A stretch of 64,000 bases of DNA, taken from contig NZ_CP088245.1 of the NCBI RefSeq assembly GCF_021117275.1, positions 2,641,501-2,705,500 on the forward strand, read 5' to 3'. The notes under the pieces were generated by a model that saw nothing but the letters and a program-made list of their open reading frames with translations, had not been told where the DNA came from and did not search any database. The translations under genes were made by a program, and so were the position numbers. Shown here piece after piece: positions 1-8,460 of this stretch (position 1 is its first letter; the number at the start of each line of letters is the position of its first letter). Origin of the DNA: Metabacillus sp. B2-18. GTDB taxonomy: Bacteria > Bacillota > Bacilli > Bacillales > Bacillaceae.

Positions 1-360
1 ATAATTCTCTTAAAAATGTGCAAGGTGTCGTTCATTATTCAAAAGCCTTTTCAGAGTAAAAGCTAGATAAATGATAAATTTTTCAAAATAGAGGCTGTTA
101 CGAAATTTGTTTTAAAACATGTTCTATGGACTGCCTCTTTTTTATGTCTGTATTACCTGTTCCGTCATCAGATTCTTTATTGCGAACTTCGCAACACTTC
201 CATGATCAACTAGTGAATCATTCTTTTATAAAAAAGTTTGCTTACTTTCTACTTGTGCTCTCCTTCAATCAGGCCCAAAACATGAAAAAGCACTTACCTT
301 TCATTCAAGATAAGCACCTAGTTTAAACGAACAAGAACGTAATTAGCATTAACCTGTAAA
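1..360. other. Intergenic region without a supported gene
   Basis: No convincing gene was found. A 66-residue open frame on the + strand has no ribosome binding site and no recognisable content. An inverted repeat AGAGGC...GCCTCT followed by a T-run lies at about 91-141. Positions 283-315 (AAAAAGCACTTACCTTTC, then ATTCAAGATAAGCAC) look like a diverged copy of the window-wide intergenic repeat. Confidence 0.5.
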
Positions 361-876
361 TTAGGAAATTGGAACATGAAAATAAATAACAAAAAAGAAA
401 ACAATCGGAATTGAGGCTAGTAATGCAATAATTGGGTATCTATAATGTAGCCATAGCATAGGAAAAATAATAGTATTAAATAAGACTGACCATCCTATTA
501 TCCAACCATTATGATGTGTAATTAATTCTAAATATCGCAAATTTATATATTCTATTATCGAAAATAAAAATACCCAAAATAATACCCATAAAACAATTTT
601 AATTTTCCCCATTGGGAATCTTCCAAGATACAATAAGACACTTGATGGATAAGCAACAAACATGATTAACAATGAAATAACAGTATGATTTGGTAGCAAA
701 TCAACCCCGAATATATTTTCCTTATATTCCCACATTTTGTAGTCATGACAAAGAAAATTATAAAGCAAATCACCAAACCATAAGAACAATATCGTGGAAT
801 GATATTTCCTCCAATTTCTCCAGTCACCCCATATTATTCCTGCAATAAAAAATAAACCGTTAAAAATTAAATGCAT
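361..876 (-). CDS. CBO0543-family integral membrane protein
   Basis: A 171-residue, very hydrophobic protein with about five predicted membrane segments. The N-terminal pattern with GIIWGDWRNWRKY and STILFLWFGDLLYN is typical of the CBO0543 family of Firmicutes, whose biochemical role is unknown. It would sit in the cytoplasmic membrane with short loops. The ATG is preceded by a purine-rich stretch but no strong Shine-Dalgarno sequence. Three other members or remnants occur in this window (16449-20190, 20482-21039, 63790-64000), so the family is expanded locally. No functional partner is visible next to it. The family call is from motif memory; function is not inferred. Confidence 0.7.
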   Translation of the reverse strand: MHLIFNGLFFIAGIIWGDWRNWRKYHSTILFLWFGDLLYNFLCHDYKMWEYKENIFGVDLLPNHTVISLLIMFVAYPSSVLLYLGRFPMGKIKIVLWVLFWVFLFSIIEYINLRYLELITHHNGWIIGWSVLFNTIIFPMLWLHYRYPIIALLASIPIVFFFVIYFHVPIS

Positions 877-965
877 GTTATCAGCTCCGAATTTTTCTGT
901 TACACATTATTCCCTAAATATGTAAGTTGTATTAAACGGACTGACACTTTAAATCCTCTCTTTCA

Positions 966-993
966 CTAAAGCGCTTTTTTTACTGAAGAATAC
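966..993 (+). repeat. Intergenic repeat, partial core
   Basis: A short right half of the dispersed repeat core: AAAGCGCTTTTTTTACTGAAG. It abuts the permease remnant at 1000-1113. Confidence 0.4.
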
Positions 994-999
994 AATTAT

Positions 1000-1113
1000 C
1001 TATTCTTTAACTGATCCTACGACAATACGAGTGATAAAATACTTCTGTAAAAGTGGATAAATTAATAATAATGGAATAGTTGAGATTACAATTTTAGAAT
1101 TTGCTTGATCCAT
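1000..1113 (-). pseudogene. C-terminal remnant of a sugar ABC-transporter permease
   Basis: Read on the minus strand this gives about 37 residues, DQANSKIVISTIPLLLIYP, then LLQKYFITRIVVGSVKE and a TAG stop. This is the characteristic C-terminus of MalG/LplC-type carbohydrate permeases (the ISTIPLLLIYP and GSVK motifs). The upstream 90% of the gene is absent, and the next gene begins within 25 bases, so this is a deletion remnant and not a functional gene. It is evidence of gene loss at this spot. Confidence 0.6.
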
Positions 1114-1136
1114 TTTTCTGACGATACAATAAGTAA

Positions 1137-1421
1137 TTATTTTTTATTTTTTAGGTCTAAAAGTATAGGTGCTATATTTAGTAAGATCGAAACAATTGTT
1201 AAAAACCATAATGCCTTTTCCATAGTAGGTACAACATCCAATAATGCAGCCCAATCTTCAGCTTTTACCCAATTAGATACAAGGCTTTGCTCTCCACAGA
1301 GTGTCAATGCTGTAAATGATAATCCCATTGCCATCGCAAATTTATAATCTTTTCCTGTTTTATACATATAAAGATTTATAAAAGTTGCTACTATGGCAAT
1401 AAGCCCTAAAATTAACCACAT
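1137..1421 (-). CDS. Small membrane protein, paralogue of 3530-3817
   Basis: A 94-residue protein with three predicted membrane helices (about residues 2-20, 30-45, 68-88) and a short basic C-terminus (LKNKK). The start is well supported: GGAGG lies 7 bases before the ATG. It shares about two thirds of its residues with the protein at 3530-3817, including INLYMYK, GLSFTALTLC and ALWFLTIVSI. I do not recognise a named family. The two paralogues flank the lipoprotein gene and the first IS3 copy, which suggests a local duplication before the insertion. Confidence 0.7.
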   Translation of the reverse strand: MWLILGLIAIVATFINLYMYKTGKDYKFAMAMGLSFTALTLCGEQSLVSNWVKAEDWAALLDVVPTMEKALWFLTIVSILLNIAPILLDLKNKK

Positions 1422-1641
1422 AATTATCCTCCAATCTCATACTTAAACACTTCACTTCCTAATTTTAGCATTTTTCTCATTCTAGTTGTTGAACAATCTG
1501 ATGTTCTCTTTTATATTATGGTAAGATATAACAATCGTTATAATATCATTTGACCTATTAATCATTAGATAATTTCAAAAGTTCCTAATTACCGGGGCGG
1601 AAATAGTTAAAGGAAGTTTTGCTAGAAAGGGATGTTTATGA

Positions 1642-2229
1642 ATGAAAAAACTTAATAGAATTCTTTTTTTCAATACTACTCTGCTATTGGCAGGTCTCCT
1701 ACTCAGTGGTTGTTCTGATGAGAAGGACACAGTATCAAATACAGATCCTACAGACAAGGAATCTACTGTAGAAACAAACTCCTTATCAGAGTCGGAAAAC
1801 TCTCATACTGAAGTAAAATATAATGAAACATCATCTGAAATTACGAAAAATGAAAACTCTAAAGCCGATTCTGTAAATGAAGAAGATGAATTAAACAAAG
1901 AAAATGAGAGTACTGTTTCTGATGTAAAAGAAAGTCATGAAGAAACAAAGCCTAACGAAAATGGAGATCAAGAAAAAGAAAACAACACAAGTACACAAAG
2001 TGAAAATCAGCAAATTCATGATTCTGCAACAGCTGACGAGAAACAAAAGGCTGTTTCTTTAGTAAAAAGTTATTTACGTGATAGAGGTGAATTAGAGGAA
2101 GATGAAAATCACTTTGTAGAATATGATGGAATGATTAACGAATACATAATTGTAAGGTATTCTACCTTATTATCAGGTCATTCTTCAACTAACGGACGCT
2201 ATGCAGTAGATTTAACTAAGGGTGAAGTT
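1642..2229 (+). CDS. Lipoprotein of unknown function, 3' end replaced by an IS
   Basis: The open frame runs to 2250 (202 codons), but the last codons ESATLN and the stop lie inside the left end of the IS3 element that starts at 2229. The protein has a lipoprotein signal (residues 1-24, lipobox LLSGC), so it should be lipid-anchored outside the membrane. Then comes a long low-complexity linker rich in Ser, Glu, Asn and Lys (about 25-130) and a compact C-terminal domain (about 131-196) that resembles small PepSY-like or stress lipoprotein domains. Known: such linkers tether a domain across the wall. The original C-terminus is lost; joining the sequences across the IS would add only a few residues (LFFI) before a stop. 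Function unknown. Confidence 0.75.
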
Positions 2230-2305
2230 GAATCGGCTACACTTAACTAGACAGAAAAATTAAGGTCAAGTAGACTACAGATAATATTATCGAGGAGAAT
2301 CTACA

Positions 2306-2590
2306 ATGACTAAAAGAGAACGCCGAACATTTACTGAGGAATTTAAACAACAGATTGTGCAGCTTTACAACAGCGGCAAACCTAGAAAAGAGATTATTCA
2401 AGAATATGATCTTACTCCTTCGTCTTTAGATAAATGGGTGAGTCAGAATCAAACTTCTGGTTCTTTCAAGGAAAAAGACAATTTAACACCGGAACAAAAG
2501 GAACTAGCTGAGCTTAGAAAGCGAAATAAGCAATTAGAAATGGAGAATGACATTTTAAAGCAAGCCGCGCTGATACTAGGACGAAAGTAA
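2306..2590 (+). CDS. IS3-family transposase OrfA (copy 1)
   Basis: A 94-residue DNA-binding subunit. The N-terminal half has the Tnp_1-type helix-turn-helix (RRTFTEEFKQQIVQLYNSG, then LTPSSLDKWV). The C-terminal half is a leucine-zipper coiled coil (LAELRKRNKQLEMENDILKQ) used for multimerisation with OrfAB. Its TAA lies 2 bases before the GTG of orfB, and orfB is in the -1 frame, as in other IS3 elements that make OrfAB by -1 frameshifting. No perfect A6G slippery heptamer is present; the GAAAG before the stop is the only candidate. Confidence 0.92.
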   Translation: MTKRERRTFTEEFKQQIVQLYNSGKPRKEIIQEYDLTPSSLDKWVSQNQTSGSFKEKDNLTPEQKELAELRKRNKQLEMENDILKQAALILGRK

Positions 2591-2592
2591 AT

Positions 2593-3426
2593 GTGATTAA
2601 GAATAACCAGCACAAATACTCGATATCAGCAATGTGCAAGGTCCTACAAATACCTAGAAGTACTTATTATTATGAAGCAAAAGAACGTCAGGCTGAAGAC
2701 GACATCACTTCAGATATTATTGAGATTTTTCATGAGAGTTTCCAAAATTACGGGACTCGTAAAATCAAAAAGGAACTAGCTAAGCGTGGAAAGGTTGTGT
2801 CTAGACGTCGAATCGGACGAATAATGAAAGAACAAGGCCTGGTGTCTTCATATACTCTAGCGCAATTCAAGCCACATGCCAGTGGGACAAACGAATCGGA
2901 ACAGAAAAATGAGCTTGATCGTCAGTTTACACAAGACGAAGCATTATCAGTCGTAGTAAGTGATTTAACATATGTGAGAGTCAATAAAAAATGGCAATAC
3001 ATATGTATATTTGTTGATCTTTTTAACCGTGAAATTATTGGATATAGTATCGGTCGTCATAAAAATGCTTTATTAGTTTATCGTGCGTTAGCGTCAATCA
3101 AAACAGATTTACGTAAGATTAAGCTGTTTCATACAGATCGAGGAAGTGAGTTTAAGAATAAGCTCATTGACGAGGCATTAGCGACTTTTAATATCCAGCG
3201 ATCGCTAAGCATGAAAGGATGCCCATATGATAATGCAGTAGCAGAAGCTACATTTAAAATCATTAAAACTGAGTTTGTCAAGGGACGTCATTTTGATAGT
3301 CTTGAAGAATTAGAGAACGAACTACAACAGTATATCCATTGGTTTAATCACAAGCGAATCCATGGAACATTAGGCTATCTTAGCCCAATTGAATTTAAAC
3401 TTGGACACCTTAAAAATGTTGTCTAG
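2593..3426 (+). CDS. IS3-family transposase OrfB, DDE catalytic subunit (copy 1)
   Basis: A 277-residue protein with an HTH_21-like N-terminus (STYYYEAK, then NYGTRKIKKEL) and an rve integrase core. The catalytic triad is visible as D in VVSDLTYV, D in FHTDRGSEF and E in AVAEATFKIIKTE, with the normal spacing. The start is GTG if translated alone; the frame is open upstream, compatible with an OrfAB fusion. Nothing appears broken, so the copy may be active. Confidence 0.92.
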   Translation: MIKNNQHKYSISAMCKVLQIPRSTYYYEAKERQAEDDITSDIIEIFHESFQNYGTRKIKKELAKRGKVVSRRRIGRIMKEQGLVSSYTLAQFKPHASGTNESEQKNELDRQFTQDEALSVVVSDLTYVRVNKKWQYICIFVDLFNREIIGYSIGRHKNALLVYRALASIKTDLRKIKLFHTDRGSEFKNKLIDEALATFNIQRSLSMKGCPYDNAVAEATFKIIKTEFVKGRHFDSLEELENELQQYIHWFNHKRIHGTLGYLSPIEFKLGHLKNVV

Positions 3427-3529
3427 TTTAGTGTTGACTATCCAATTGTTCTTTATATAACACTTCCCCCCTTTAAGTTGAAAAAGATTTTTAATACTTT
3501 TTGTTTTTAGTAGTCATATTAATAAGTAA

Positions 3530-3817
3530 TCATCTCTTACCTTTTAATTCTAAAATTATAGGTGCTATATTAAGTATGATAGAAACAATTGTCAAAAACC
3601 ATAATGCCCTTTCCATACCAGGTACTACATCCCCTAAAGCTGACCAATCTTCCACTCTTACCCACCGAGATACAAGGCTATATTCTGAACAAAGTGTTAA
3701 TGCAGTAAATGATAGTCCTATTCCCATAGCAAGTTTATAATCCTTTCCTACTTTATACATATAAAGATTTATAAAAGTTGCTATTATTGCAATAACCCCA
3801 AATATCATAAATAACAT
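3530..3817 (-). CDS. Small membrane protein, paralogue of 1137-1421
   Basis: A 95-residue protein with three predicted membrane helices. I chose the ATG at 3817 because GGAGG lies 7 bases upstream; the frame is open 39 bases further but has no ribosome binding site there. It is collinear with the paralogue at 1137-1421 and shares blocks such as FINLYMYK, GLSFTALTLC and ALWFLTIVSI, with conservative changes elsewhere. Function unknown. Confidence 0.7.
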   Translation of the reverse strand: MLFMIFGVIAIIATFINLYMYKVGKDYKLAMGIGLSFTALTLCSEYSLVSRWVRVEDWSALGDVVPGMERALWFLTIVSIILNIAPIILELKGKR

Positions 3818-3945
3818 CACTAACCTCCATATATTTTTGTCGTGTAAGAATACCAACGTGCGTCATCTAAGTTTTTTGTATTACTTATTAGACATTAATA
3901 CTTCAAATCTTATCTTATAGTAGATGCTCTGAACAAACCTGCCTG

Positions 3946-4063
3946 GTGTTTAAGTGTAAATCTTCGATATGAATTTCATTCTAATTGATCTTCTCCAATC
4001 TGACCTAAACTGAAAATAAGCGCCTTTCATTGTTCAAGAAAAGCGCTTCGTTTTTGAAGATCT
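3946..4063 (+). repeat. Intergenic repeat, well-preserved long copy
   Basis: Contains the left block (GTTTAAGTGTAAATC), the middle block (TTTCATTCTAATTGATCTTC, then AATCTGACCTAAACTG) and the hairpin core AAGCGCCTTTCATTGTTC, then AAGAAAAGCGCTTCG, ending TTTTTGAAGATC. The arms AAGCGC and GCGCTT can pair. The right end touches the stop of the next gene. Confidence 0.75.
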
Positions 4064-4347
4064 TATGGTCCTAAAATCAATGTTCCCCAAATCATATAAA
4101 ATGGTGGAAAAAATATTATAACCATAAATAAACTTCCAATAAAACCCATTTTATTCATAAATATTACTAGAGTGCTTTCACTTTCAAATCTCAGCCGACG
4201 ACCAATAAGATTCGAAAGTAAACTCAAAACACTTAGTGAATAAAAAGCTATATATTCTGAGCCAAATATATTAATCTCAACAAAGTAGACAATAATTGAG
4301 AGGACTAAAAATAGAACAGAAATCCATATACAACTATTCCGGAACAT
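4063..4347 (-). CDS. Hypothetical membrane protein
   Basis: A 94-residue protein with three predicted hydrophobic helices and the C-terminus FPPFYMIWGTLILGP. The ATG at 4347 is preceded by AAAGGGG at 4 to 10 bases; the frame is open 45 bases further upstream but without a ribosome binding site. A conserved-looking SLLSNLIGRRLRFESES segment lies in the central loop. I do not recognise the family. Its 3' end directly abuts an intergenic repeat. Confidence 0.55.
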   Translation of the reverse strand: MFRNSCIWISVLFLVLSIIVYFVEINIFGSEYIAFYSLSVLSLLSNLIGRRLRFESESTLVIFMNKMGFIGSLFMVIIFFPPFYMIWGTLILGP

Positions 4348-4420
4348 TGAACCCCTTTCTAAATAAATTCGATCAACTTTAGCCAAAATCATCCTCTAGT
4401 ATCAATTAATCAAACCCTTT

Positions 4421-4463
4421 ACATAAAGAGAGACTACCGTTATTACGTATTTGCGCTTTGTTC
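4421..4463 (+). repeat. Intergenic repeat, hairpin type 2, truncated at IS110
   Basis: CCTTTACATAAAGAGAGAC, then CGTTATTACGTATTTGCGC and TTTGTT match the type-2 repeat seen at 40905 and 51470. The usual right flank (GTTGAAGAT) is missing here and IS110 sequence follows, so the element appears to be inserted in the repeat. Confidence 0.5.
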
Positions 4464-4474
4464 GTAATATAAGT

Positions 4475-4700
4475 TTAACCAGATTTTACTGGTTGAACTT
4501 TTTTTATTTAGTTTTATTATAGCGGTAGTCGGAGTAGAACGAAGCGCTTGTGGGACATGGATCCCGTCAGCAAAACTGTTCACTCCCTACTTGTATAATC
4601 ATGTTTCAGGCTGGTTGGGACATGGATCCCGTTTAACAAGCGAACCTATGACAGTACAAGCAGCTCTAGGGACAACCGACTAATCTTAAATTCTAAGGAG
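4475..4700 (+). ncRNA. Candidate IS110 bridge-RNA region
   Basis: Known: IS110-group elements transcribe a structured bridge RNA from the non-coding left end that specifies donor and target DNA. Seen here: about 230 non-coding bases upstream of the transposase, a hairpin AACCAG...CTGGTT (about 4482-4496), and a 17-base sequence TGGGACATGGATCCCGT present twice, at 4551-4567 and 4616-4632, each with self-complementary ends GGGA and TCCC. This fits a paired-loop RNA. The assignment to bridge RNA is inference from family and position. Confidence 0.4.
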
Positions 4701-4710
4701 GAGATGATTG

Positions 4711-5949
4711 ATGAATCCAGTAATAGGTCTGGATGTTTCGAAAGGAGAAAGTCAGGTACAAGCATTCTTGGATAAGGGACAACCTTTTCGTAAAAGCTTT
4801 AGTGTAAAACATACAGTGGATGGTTTCGAGGGTCTATTAGTATTCTTAAAAGAGGTTGAAAAAGTAGCTGCTGGTAAACAACCTTCGGTTATCTTAGAAT
4901 CGACAGGACATTATCAATCTCCAGTCATTCAATTTTTGGAGGAACATCAATATATTTATATTATTGTGAATCCCCTAATCTCTTATCGAGCAAGGAGTGC
5001 AAGTTTAAGAAAGGTTAAAACAGACGCTGTCGATGCCTATCTTTTATGTGAATTATTCTATAAAGAAGAAATTGAACCGTATAAGAAAAGAGGTATCCAA
5101 CTCTTAAACCTTCGTAATCTTACAAGGCAACAAGAGACCATTTCAAGTATCTCTTCTCAAACCAAGATACAGCTTCTAACAGTACTAGATCAGGTATTTC
5201 CTGAGTATAGAGGGGTCTTTGGTGATTTATATTCGAAAGTATCTTTACAGACTCTTTCCTTGTTCCCTACTTCTGAACATGTACTAAAAACTACAGAATC
5301 TGTTTTAACCGAAAAGATTGTATCGTTATGTACAAGACGTTCTGAAAAGTGGGCAAAAGAAAAAGCACAAAAGCTTATTGAGGCAGCATTACGAAATCCA
5401 TTTCAAAGCAACTTGTATGAAAGCCTTATTTTTAACTTAAAGATGTTAATTACCATTGTTCTTCAATACCAAGAGCACCTATCACAACTTGAAGCAGAAA
5501 TAGATGCCCTCGCTAAAGAAATGGAAGAATATAAGATTATCCAGTCTATCCCTGGTATCGGAGGAAAGATTGCGGCAACAATCATATCCGAAATTGGAGA
5601 AATAGATCGGTTTAATCACCCTAAAAAATTAGTTGCCTTTGCAGGAGTTGATCCAAGCGTTTACTCTTCTGGACGATTTACGGCAACCCAAAATCGGATA
5701 ACGAAAAGAGGATCCAGAAGGCTAAGGCAAGCATTATTTATGGCTGTATACTGTGGAATTCGAGATGCCCGAAAGCAAAAGACGAGTGACACTGTTATTC
5801 CTAGGAATAGAAAATTAAGAGAGTTTTACGATAAAAAACGCAATGAAGGTAAACCCTATAGAGTAGCAATTATCGCTTGTGTTAATAAGCTTTTACACTT
5901 GATTTACGCACTTTTAAAGAACAAAACTACTTTCCAAGAATTAGCTTAG
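4711..5949 (+). CDS. IS110-family transposase (DEDD)
   Basis: A 412-residue recombinase. The N-terminal DEDD (RuvC-like) domain starts VIGLDVSKGESQ, with E in ILESTGHYQSP and the DAVDAYLL acidic pair. The C-terminal Transposase_20 domain has the helix-hairpin-helix IQSIPGIGGKIAATI, the FAGVDPS motif and the serine-containing tail. It cuts and rejoins DNA, guided by a bridge RNA in characterised relatives. The ATG at 4711 has AAGGAGGAG 7 bases upstream; an in-frame TTG one codon earlier is less likely. Full length, no lesions. Confidence 0.92.
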   Translation: MNPVIGLDVSKGESQVQAFLDKGQPFRKSFSVKHTVDGFEGLLVFLKEVEKVAAGKQPSVILESTGHYQSPVIQFLEEHQYIYIIVNPLISYRARSASLRKVKTDAVDAYLLCELFYKEEIEPYKKRGIQLLNLRNLTRQQETISSISSQTKIQLLTVLDQVFPEYRGVFGDLYSKVSLQTLSLFPTSEHVLKTTESVLTEKIVSLCTRRSEKWAKEKAQKLIEAALRNPFQSNLYESLIFNLKMLITIVLQYQEHLSQLEAEIDALAKEMEEYKIIQSIPGIGGKIAATIISEIGEIDRFNHPKKLVAFAGVDPSVYSSGRFTATQNRITKRGSRRLRQALFMAVYCGIRDARKQKTSDTVIPRNRKLREFYDKKRNEGKPYRVAIIACVNKLLHLIYALLKNKTTFQELA

Positions 5950-5977
5950 AGACTATATTTATCAAAATAAAACAAAA

Positions 5978-6003
5978 CCTTCCAAATACTAAGATAAGGA
6001 AGG
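5978..6003 (+). terminator. Weak hairpin after the IS110 transposase
   Basis: CCTTCC and GGAAGG pair around a 14-base loop, 28 bases after the stop. The following bases (CTATTTA) are only weakly T-rich. Confidence 0.4.
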
Positions 6004-6125
6004 CTATTTAGCATACTCATTTTTAGTATATCATCATTATTTTAATTTTTTTATTGAAAAATGTTGACAACTATTAGCTGGTTTTGTAAAAAATGATTAT
6101 CGAAATATGGCACCCCTTGGTTAAA

Positions 6126-6266
6126 TTATTTATTACACGAAGAAAATATTTTTTGAGACAGAAAGTAAGCCAATGTTGCGACTAATAAAGTTCCCAAAAA
6201 TGGAATTATTGTAGTCTGTCCAAACACCACCTCTTGAACTGCTGGATCCTCAACTATTACACCCAT
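6126..6266 (-). CDS. Possible 46-residue membrane peptide or gene remnant
   Basis: The frame gives MGVIVEDPAVQEVVFG, then a hydrophobic helix (TTIIPFLGTLLVATLAYFL) and a short polar tail. There is no clear Shine-Dalgarno sequence, and the frame stays coding-like a few codons upstream of the ATG (IPFLNQL), so it may be the 3' end of a lost membrane gene. Kept as a low-confidence call. Confidence 0.3.
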   Translation of the reverse strand: MGVIVEDPAVQEVVFGQTTIIPFLGTLLVATLAYFLSQKIFSSCNK

Positions 6267-6304
6267 TAGTTGATTTAGAAATGGTATTTATTTAGCTATA
6301 GTCA

Positions 6305-6484
6305 CTATTTTTCGGTGGTATCATCATTATTATTGCTAGTTGTCTTTGTACCATCGCGAATTTTAACACCTTTACTTTTGTAGGGTTTGGCACTCTTTGC
6401 CTTTTTTGCACTAGCTTGCCAACGGTTCCAACCTTTCTTACCTGTTCCTCTGCCTGTTCCGCCTTTACCCTTAGCTTTACTCAT
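6305..6484 (-). CDS. Small basic Gly/Lys-rich protein
   Basis: A 59-residue, strongly basic protein with GKGGTGRGTGKKGWNRW near the N-terminus, then a Lys/Ala/Ser stretch and an acidic Asn/Asp/Thr tail. The ATG at 6484 was chosen because GGAG lies 8 bases upstream; the frame continues 15 codons further without support. The composition suggests nucleic-acid binding or a disordered protein, but no family is recognised. It stands alone between the IS110 region and the c-di-GMP gene. Confidence 0.55.
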   Translation of the reverse strand: MSKAKGKGGTGRGTGKKGWNRWQASAKKAKSAKPYKSKGVKIRDGTKTTSNNNDDTTEK

Positions 6485-6669
6485 AGAATCAACTCCATTA
6501 TTCTTGTACGATAAGGTAGCTTTAGTCATTGTTCCTTAACTACTTCCGATAGACCTTTAAACATACTTTTTAATTACACAAATAAAAAGAAAACTTCATT
6601 AATTAAACAAAGTCGCTCGATTGTTGAAGTTCATTCCAATACTTTTTTCTTAAAGTAAGCATCCTTTTT

Positions 6670-8460
6670 TTAAAATAATTGTTTTCTTATTAGATCTTCT
6701 ATTTCTTCAGTAGGTAATGGTTTACTAAAAAAGTACCCTTGCCCTAAGTGACAATTATTTTCTTGTAAAAAGTTTATTTGATGTTCATATTCTACACCTT
6801 CAGCTATCACCTTAAAACCTAAACTATTTCCTAGTTCAATTATTGTTCTCACGATTACTTCTCCATTGAAATGTTTATTAATTTCATCTATAAAAGACTT
6901 ATCTATTTTTAATTTATCTATAGGAAAATGTCTTAAATAATTTAATGAAGAGTAACCCGTACCAAAATCATCAATTGAAAGTTGAACACCCAGTGCCTTT
7001 AATTCCTGCATGATTTGGATTGATTCCTCTACTTGATGCGTGACACTTTCTGTAATTTCAAGATCCAAGTAATATGAATCTAGATTTGTATCCTGTAAGA
7101 TTTGATTAACTGTCTTCACAAATTTCTTGTCTCGAAACTGTAATGATGAAACATTAACTGAAATACTAGGTATTGTTAAACCTATATCGATCCAATGTTT
7201 ACACTGCTTACAAGCTGTTTCAAGGACCCAATTACCAATTAAGATGATAAGTCCAGTTTCTTCTGCAACAGAGATAAATTCAGCAGGAGAAATAAATCCA
7301 TATTCCGGGTGTTCCCAACGAATCAACGCTTCTAATCCAATGATTTTCTTTGTTTCTAGGTCAATTTGTGGTTGATAATATAATGTGAATTCATTGTTTT
7401 TTATCGCTTTTCTTATGCCTATTTCTATTTCCATTTTACGATTATTAATAACATTTAATGAATTTGTATAATATTGATAATTATTTTTACCATTTTCTTT
7501 GGCATAGTACATTGCTATATCCGCGTTTTGGATTAGATTCTCAACACAATCTCCATCTTTTGGATATAGACTTATCCCTATGCTTGTTGAAATAAAAGTC
7601 TGTCTCTCCTGAATAAAAAATGGAGTAGACAATGTATCTCTAAGGTTTTCTGCAATCTGTGATACTTTACTAGGTTCAGGATAGGCCAATACAATAACAT
7701 ATTCATCTCCCCCATAACGGAAGAGTCTTCCATCTTCTCCTAAGCATTCACTAAGCCTGGTGGATACTTGTTGCAATAATTGATCACCAAAACTATGCCC
7801 ATACGTATCATTTATCATTTTAAATCGATCTAAATCTAAAAACATAACAGCAATCATTTGAGCTTTTTCTTGGTTATTTGCAACAACTTCATCAAGGTAT
7901 TCATATAATAGATTACGGTTTGGTATACCTGTTAAAGAATCATAATACGCCAAAAAATTGACTTGCTCCTCAGCTCTTTTCCTTTCAGTAACGTCTCTAA
8001 CAACAACTTGTACTGCATCTTTTCCTTGGTAAGTTGTTAAAAATCCCAAGAGTTCACCATATATTTGTGTCCCATCCAACCGTAAGATTTTATACTCGCT
8101 TATTTCAGAGATTCCTACTTGTACTTTTTGCATTCGTTTTTTTGCATACTCCCAGTAGTCTGGTGAAACAAAATCAAATATATTTTTACCAATTATTTGA
8201 CTAATATGATCAGCACCAACTAACTTTAATCCTGCATTATAAACATATACAATTTTCCCATCTACATGAATAAGTATCGTTTCGGGTGAGAACTCTACAA
8301 GCTTTCGATAACGCTCTTCACTTTCCTTAAGCTGTTTTTCTGCATTTTTCTGTTCTGTTATATCGCGAGAAAAGAAGATGATATGTTCAACTTCCCCGGT
8401 TTCACTTATTGTAGGTACTCCTCTACCTTCTACTAAAACAAAATGACCATCTCTATGCAT
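6670..8460 (-). CDS. c-di-GMP enzyme, PAS-PAS-GGDEF-EAL part (downstream part of a frameshifted gene)
   Basis: A 596-residue frame with the end of PAS 1 (about 1-37), PAS 2 (about 45-160), GGDEF (about 165-330) and EAL (about 345-590). The GGDEF signature is RYGGDEY, preceded by DLDRFKMINDTYGH, so it is probably catalytic. The autoinhibitory RxxD site is not conserved (GEDG instead). The EAL domain keeps EALIRW, SVNVSSLQF, LEITESV, IDDFGTGYSSL, KIDKSF and EGVE, so phosphodiesterase residues are intact. It would make and/or break c-di-GMP. In sequence it is the direct continuation of the gene at 8460-8915; the first ATG is internal to the PAS domain and has no ribosome binding site, so separate translation is doubtful. 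Confidence 0.85.
   Translation of the reverse strand: MHRDGHFVLVEGRGVPTISETGEVEHIIFFSRDITEQKNAEKQLKESEERYRKLVEFSPETILIHVDGKIVYVYNAGLKLVGADHISQIIGKNIFDFVSPDYWEYAKKRMQKVQVGISEISEYKILRLDGTQIYGELLGFLTTYQGKDAVQVVVRDVTERKRAEEQVNFLAYYDSLTGIPNRNLLYEYLDEVVANNQEKAQMIAVMFLDLDRFKMINDTYGHSFGDQLLQQVSTRLSECLGEDGRLFRYGGDEYVIVLAYPEPSKVSQIAENLRDTLSTPFFIQERQTFISTSIGISLYPKDGDCVENLIQNADIAMYYAKENGKNNYQYYTNSLNVINNRKMEIEIGIRKAIKNNEFTLYYQPQIDLETKKIIGLEALIRWEHPEYGFISPAEFISVAEETGLIILIGNWVLETACKQCKHWIDIGLTIPSISVNVSSLQFRDKKFVKTVNQILQDTNLDSYYLDLEITESVTHQVEESIQIMQELKALGVQLSIDDFGTGYSSLNYLRHFPIDKLKIDKSFIDEINKHFNGEVIVRTIIELGNSLGFKVIAEGVEYEHQINFLQENNCHLGQGYFFSKPLPTEEIEDLIRKQLF

Larger units (their letters stand above)
2229..3444 (+). 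mobile_element. IS3-family element (IS150-like), copy 1
   Basis: A 1216-bp element with imperfect 26-bp terminal inverted repeats. The left end starts TGAATCGGCTACACTTAAC and the right end reads inward TGGATAGTCAACACTAAAC (19 of 26 positions match). It carries orfA and orfB. It is identical, apart from one silent base in orfB, to the element at 26530-27745. Flanking bases do not form a target duplication (AGT on the left, ATT on the right), unlike copy 2, so this copy may have lost one flank by deletion or recombination. It is inserted in the 3' end of the lipoprotein gene. Confidence 0.9.
4462..6045 (+). mobile_element. IS110-family element (approximate ends)
   Basis: Defined by the IS110 transposase gene at 4711-5949, a 250-base non-coding left part and a short right part. 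IS110 elements have no terminal inverted repeats or duplications to mark the ends. I placed the left end where the intergenic repeat breaks off after GCGCTTTGTT, and the right end near TTTATTGAAAAATGTTGAC, which resembles the missing right flank. Both limits are inferences. Confidence 0.55.

Noticed and set aside
126..326. 66-residue open frame on the + strand
   Set aside because: No ribosome binding site, no domain, biased composition; overlaps diverged repeat sequence.
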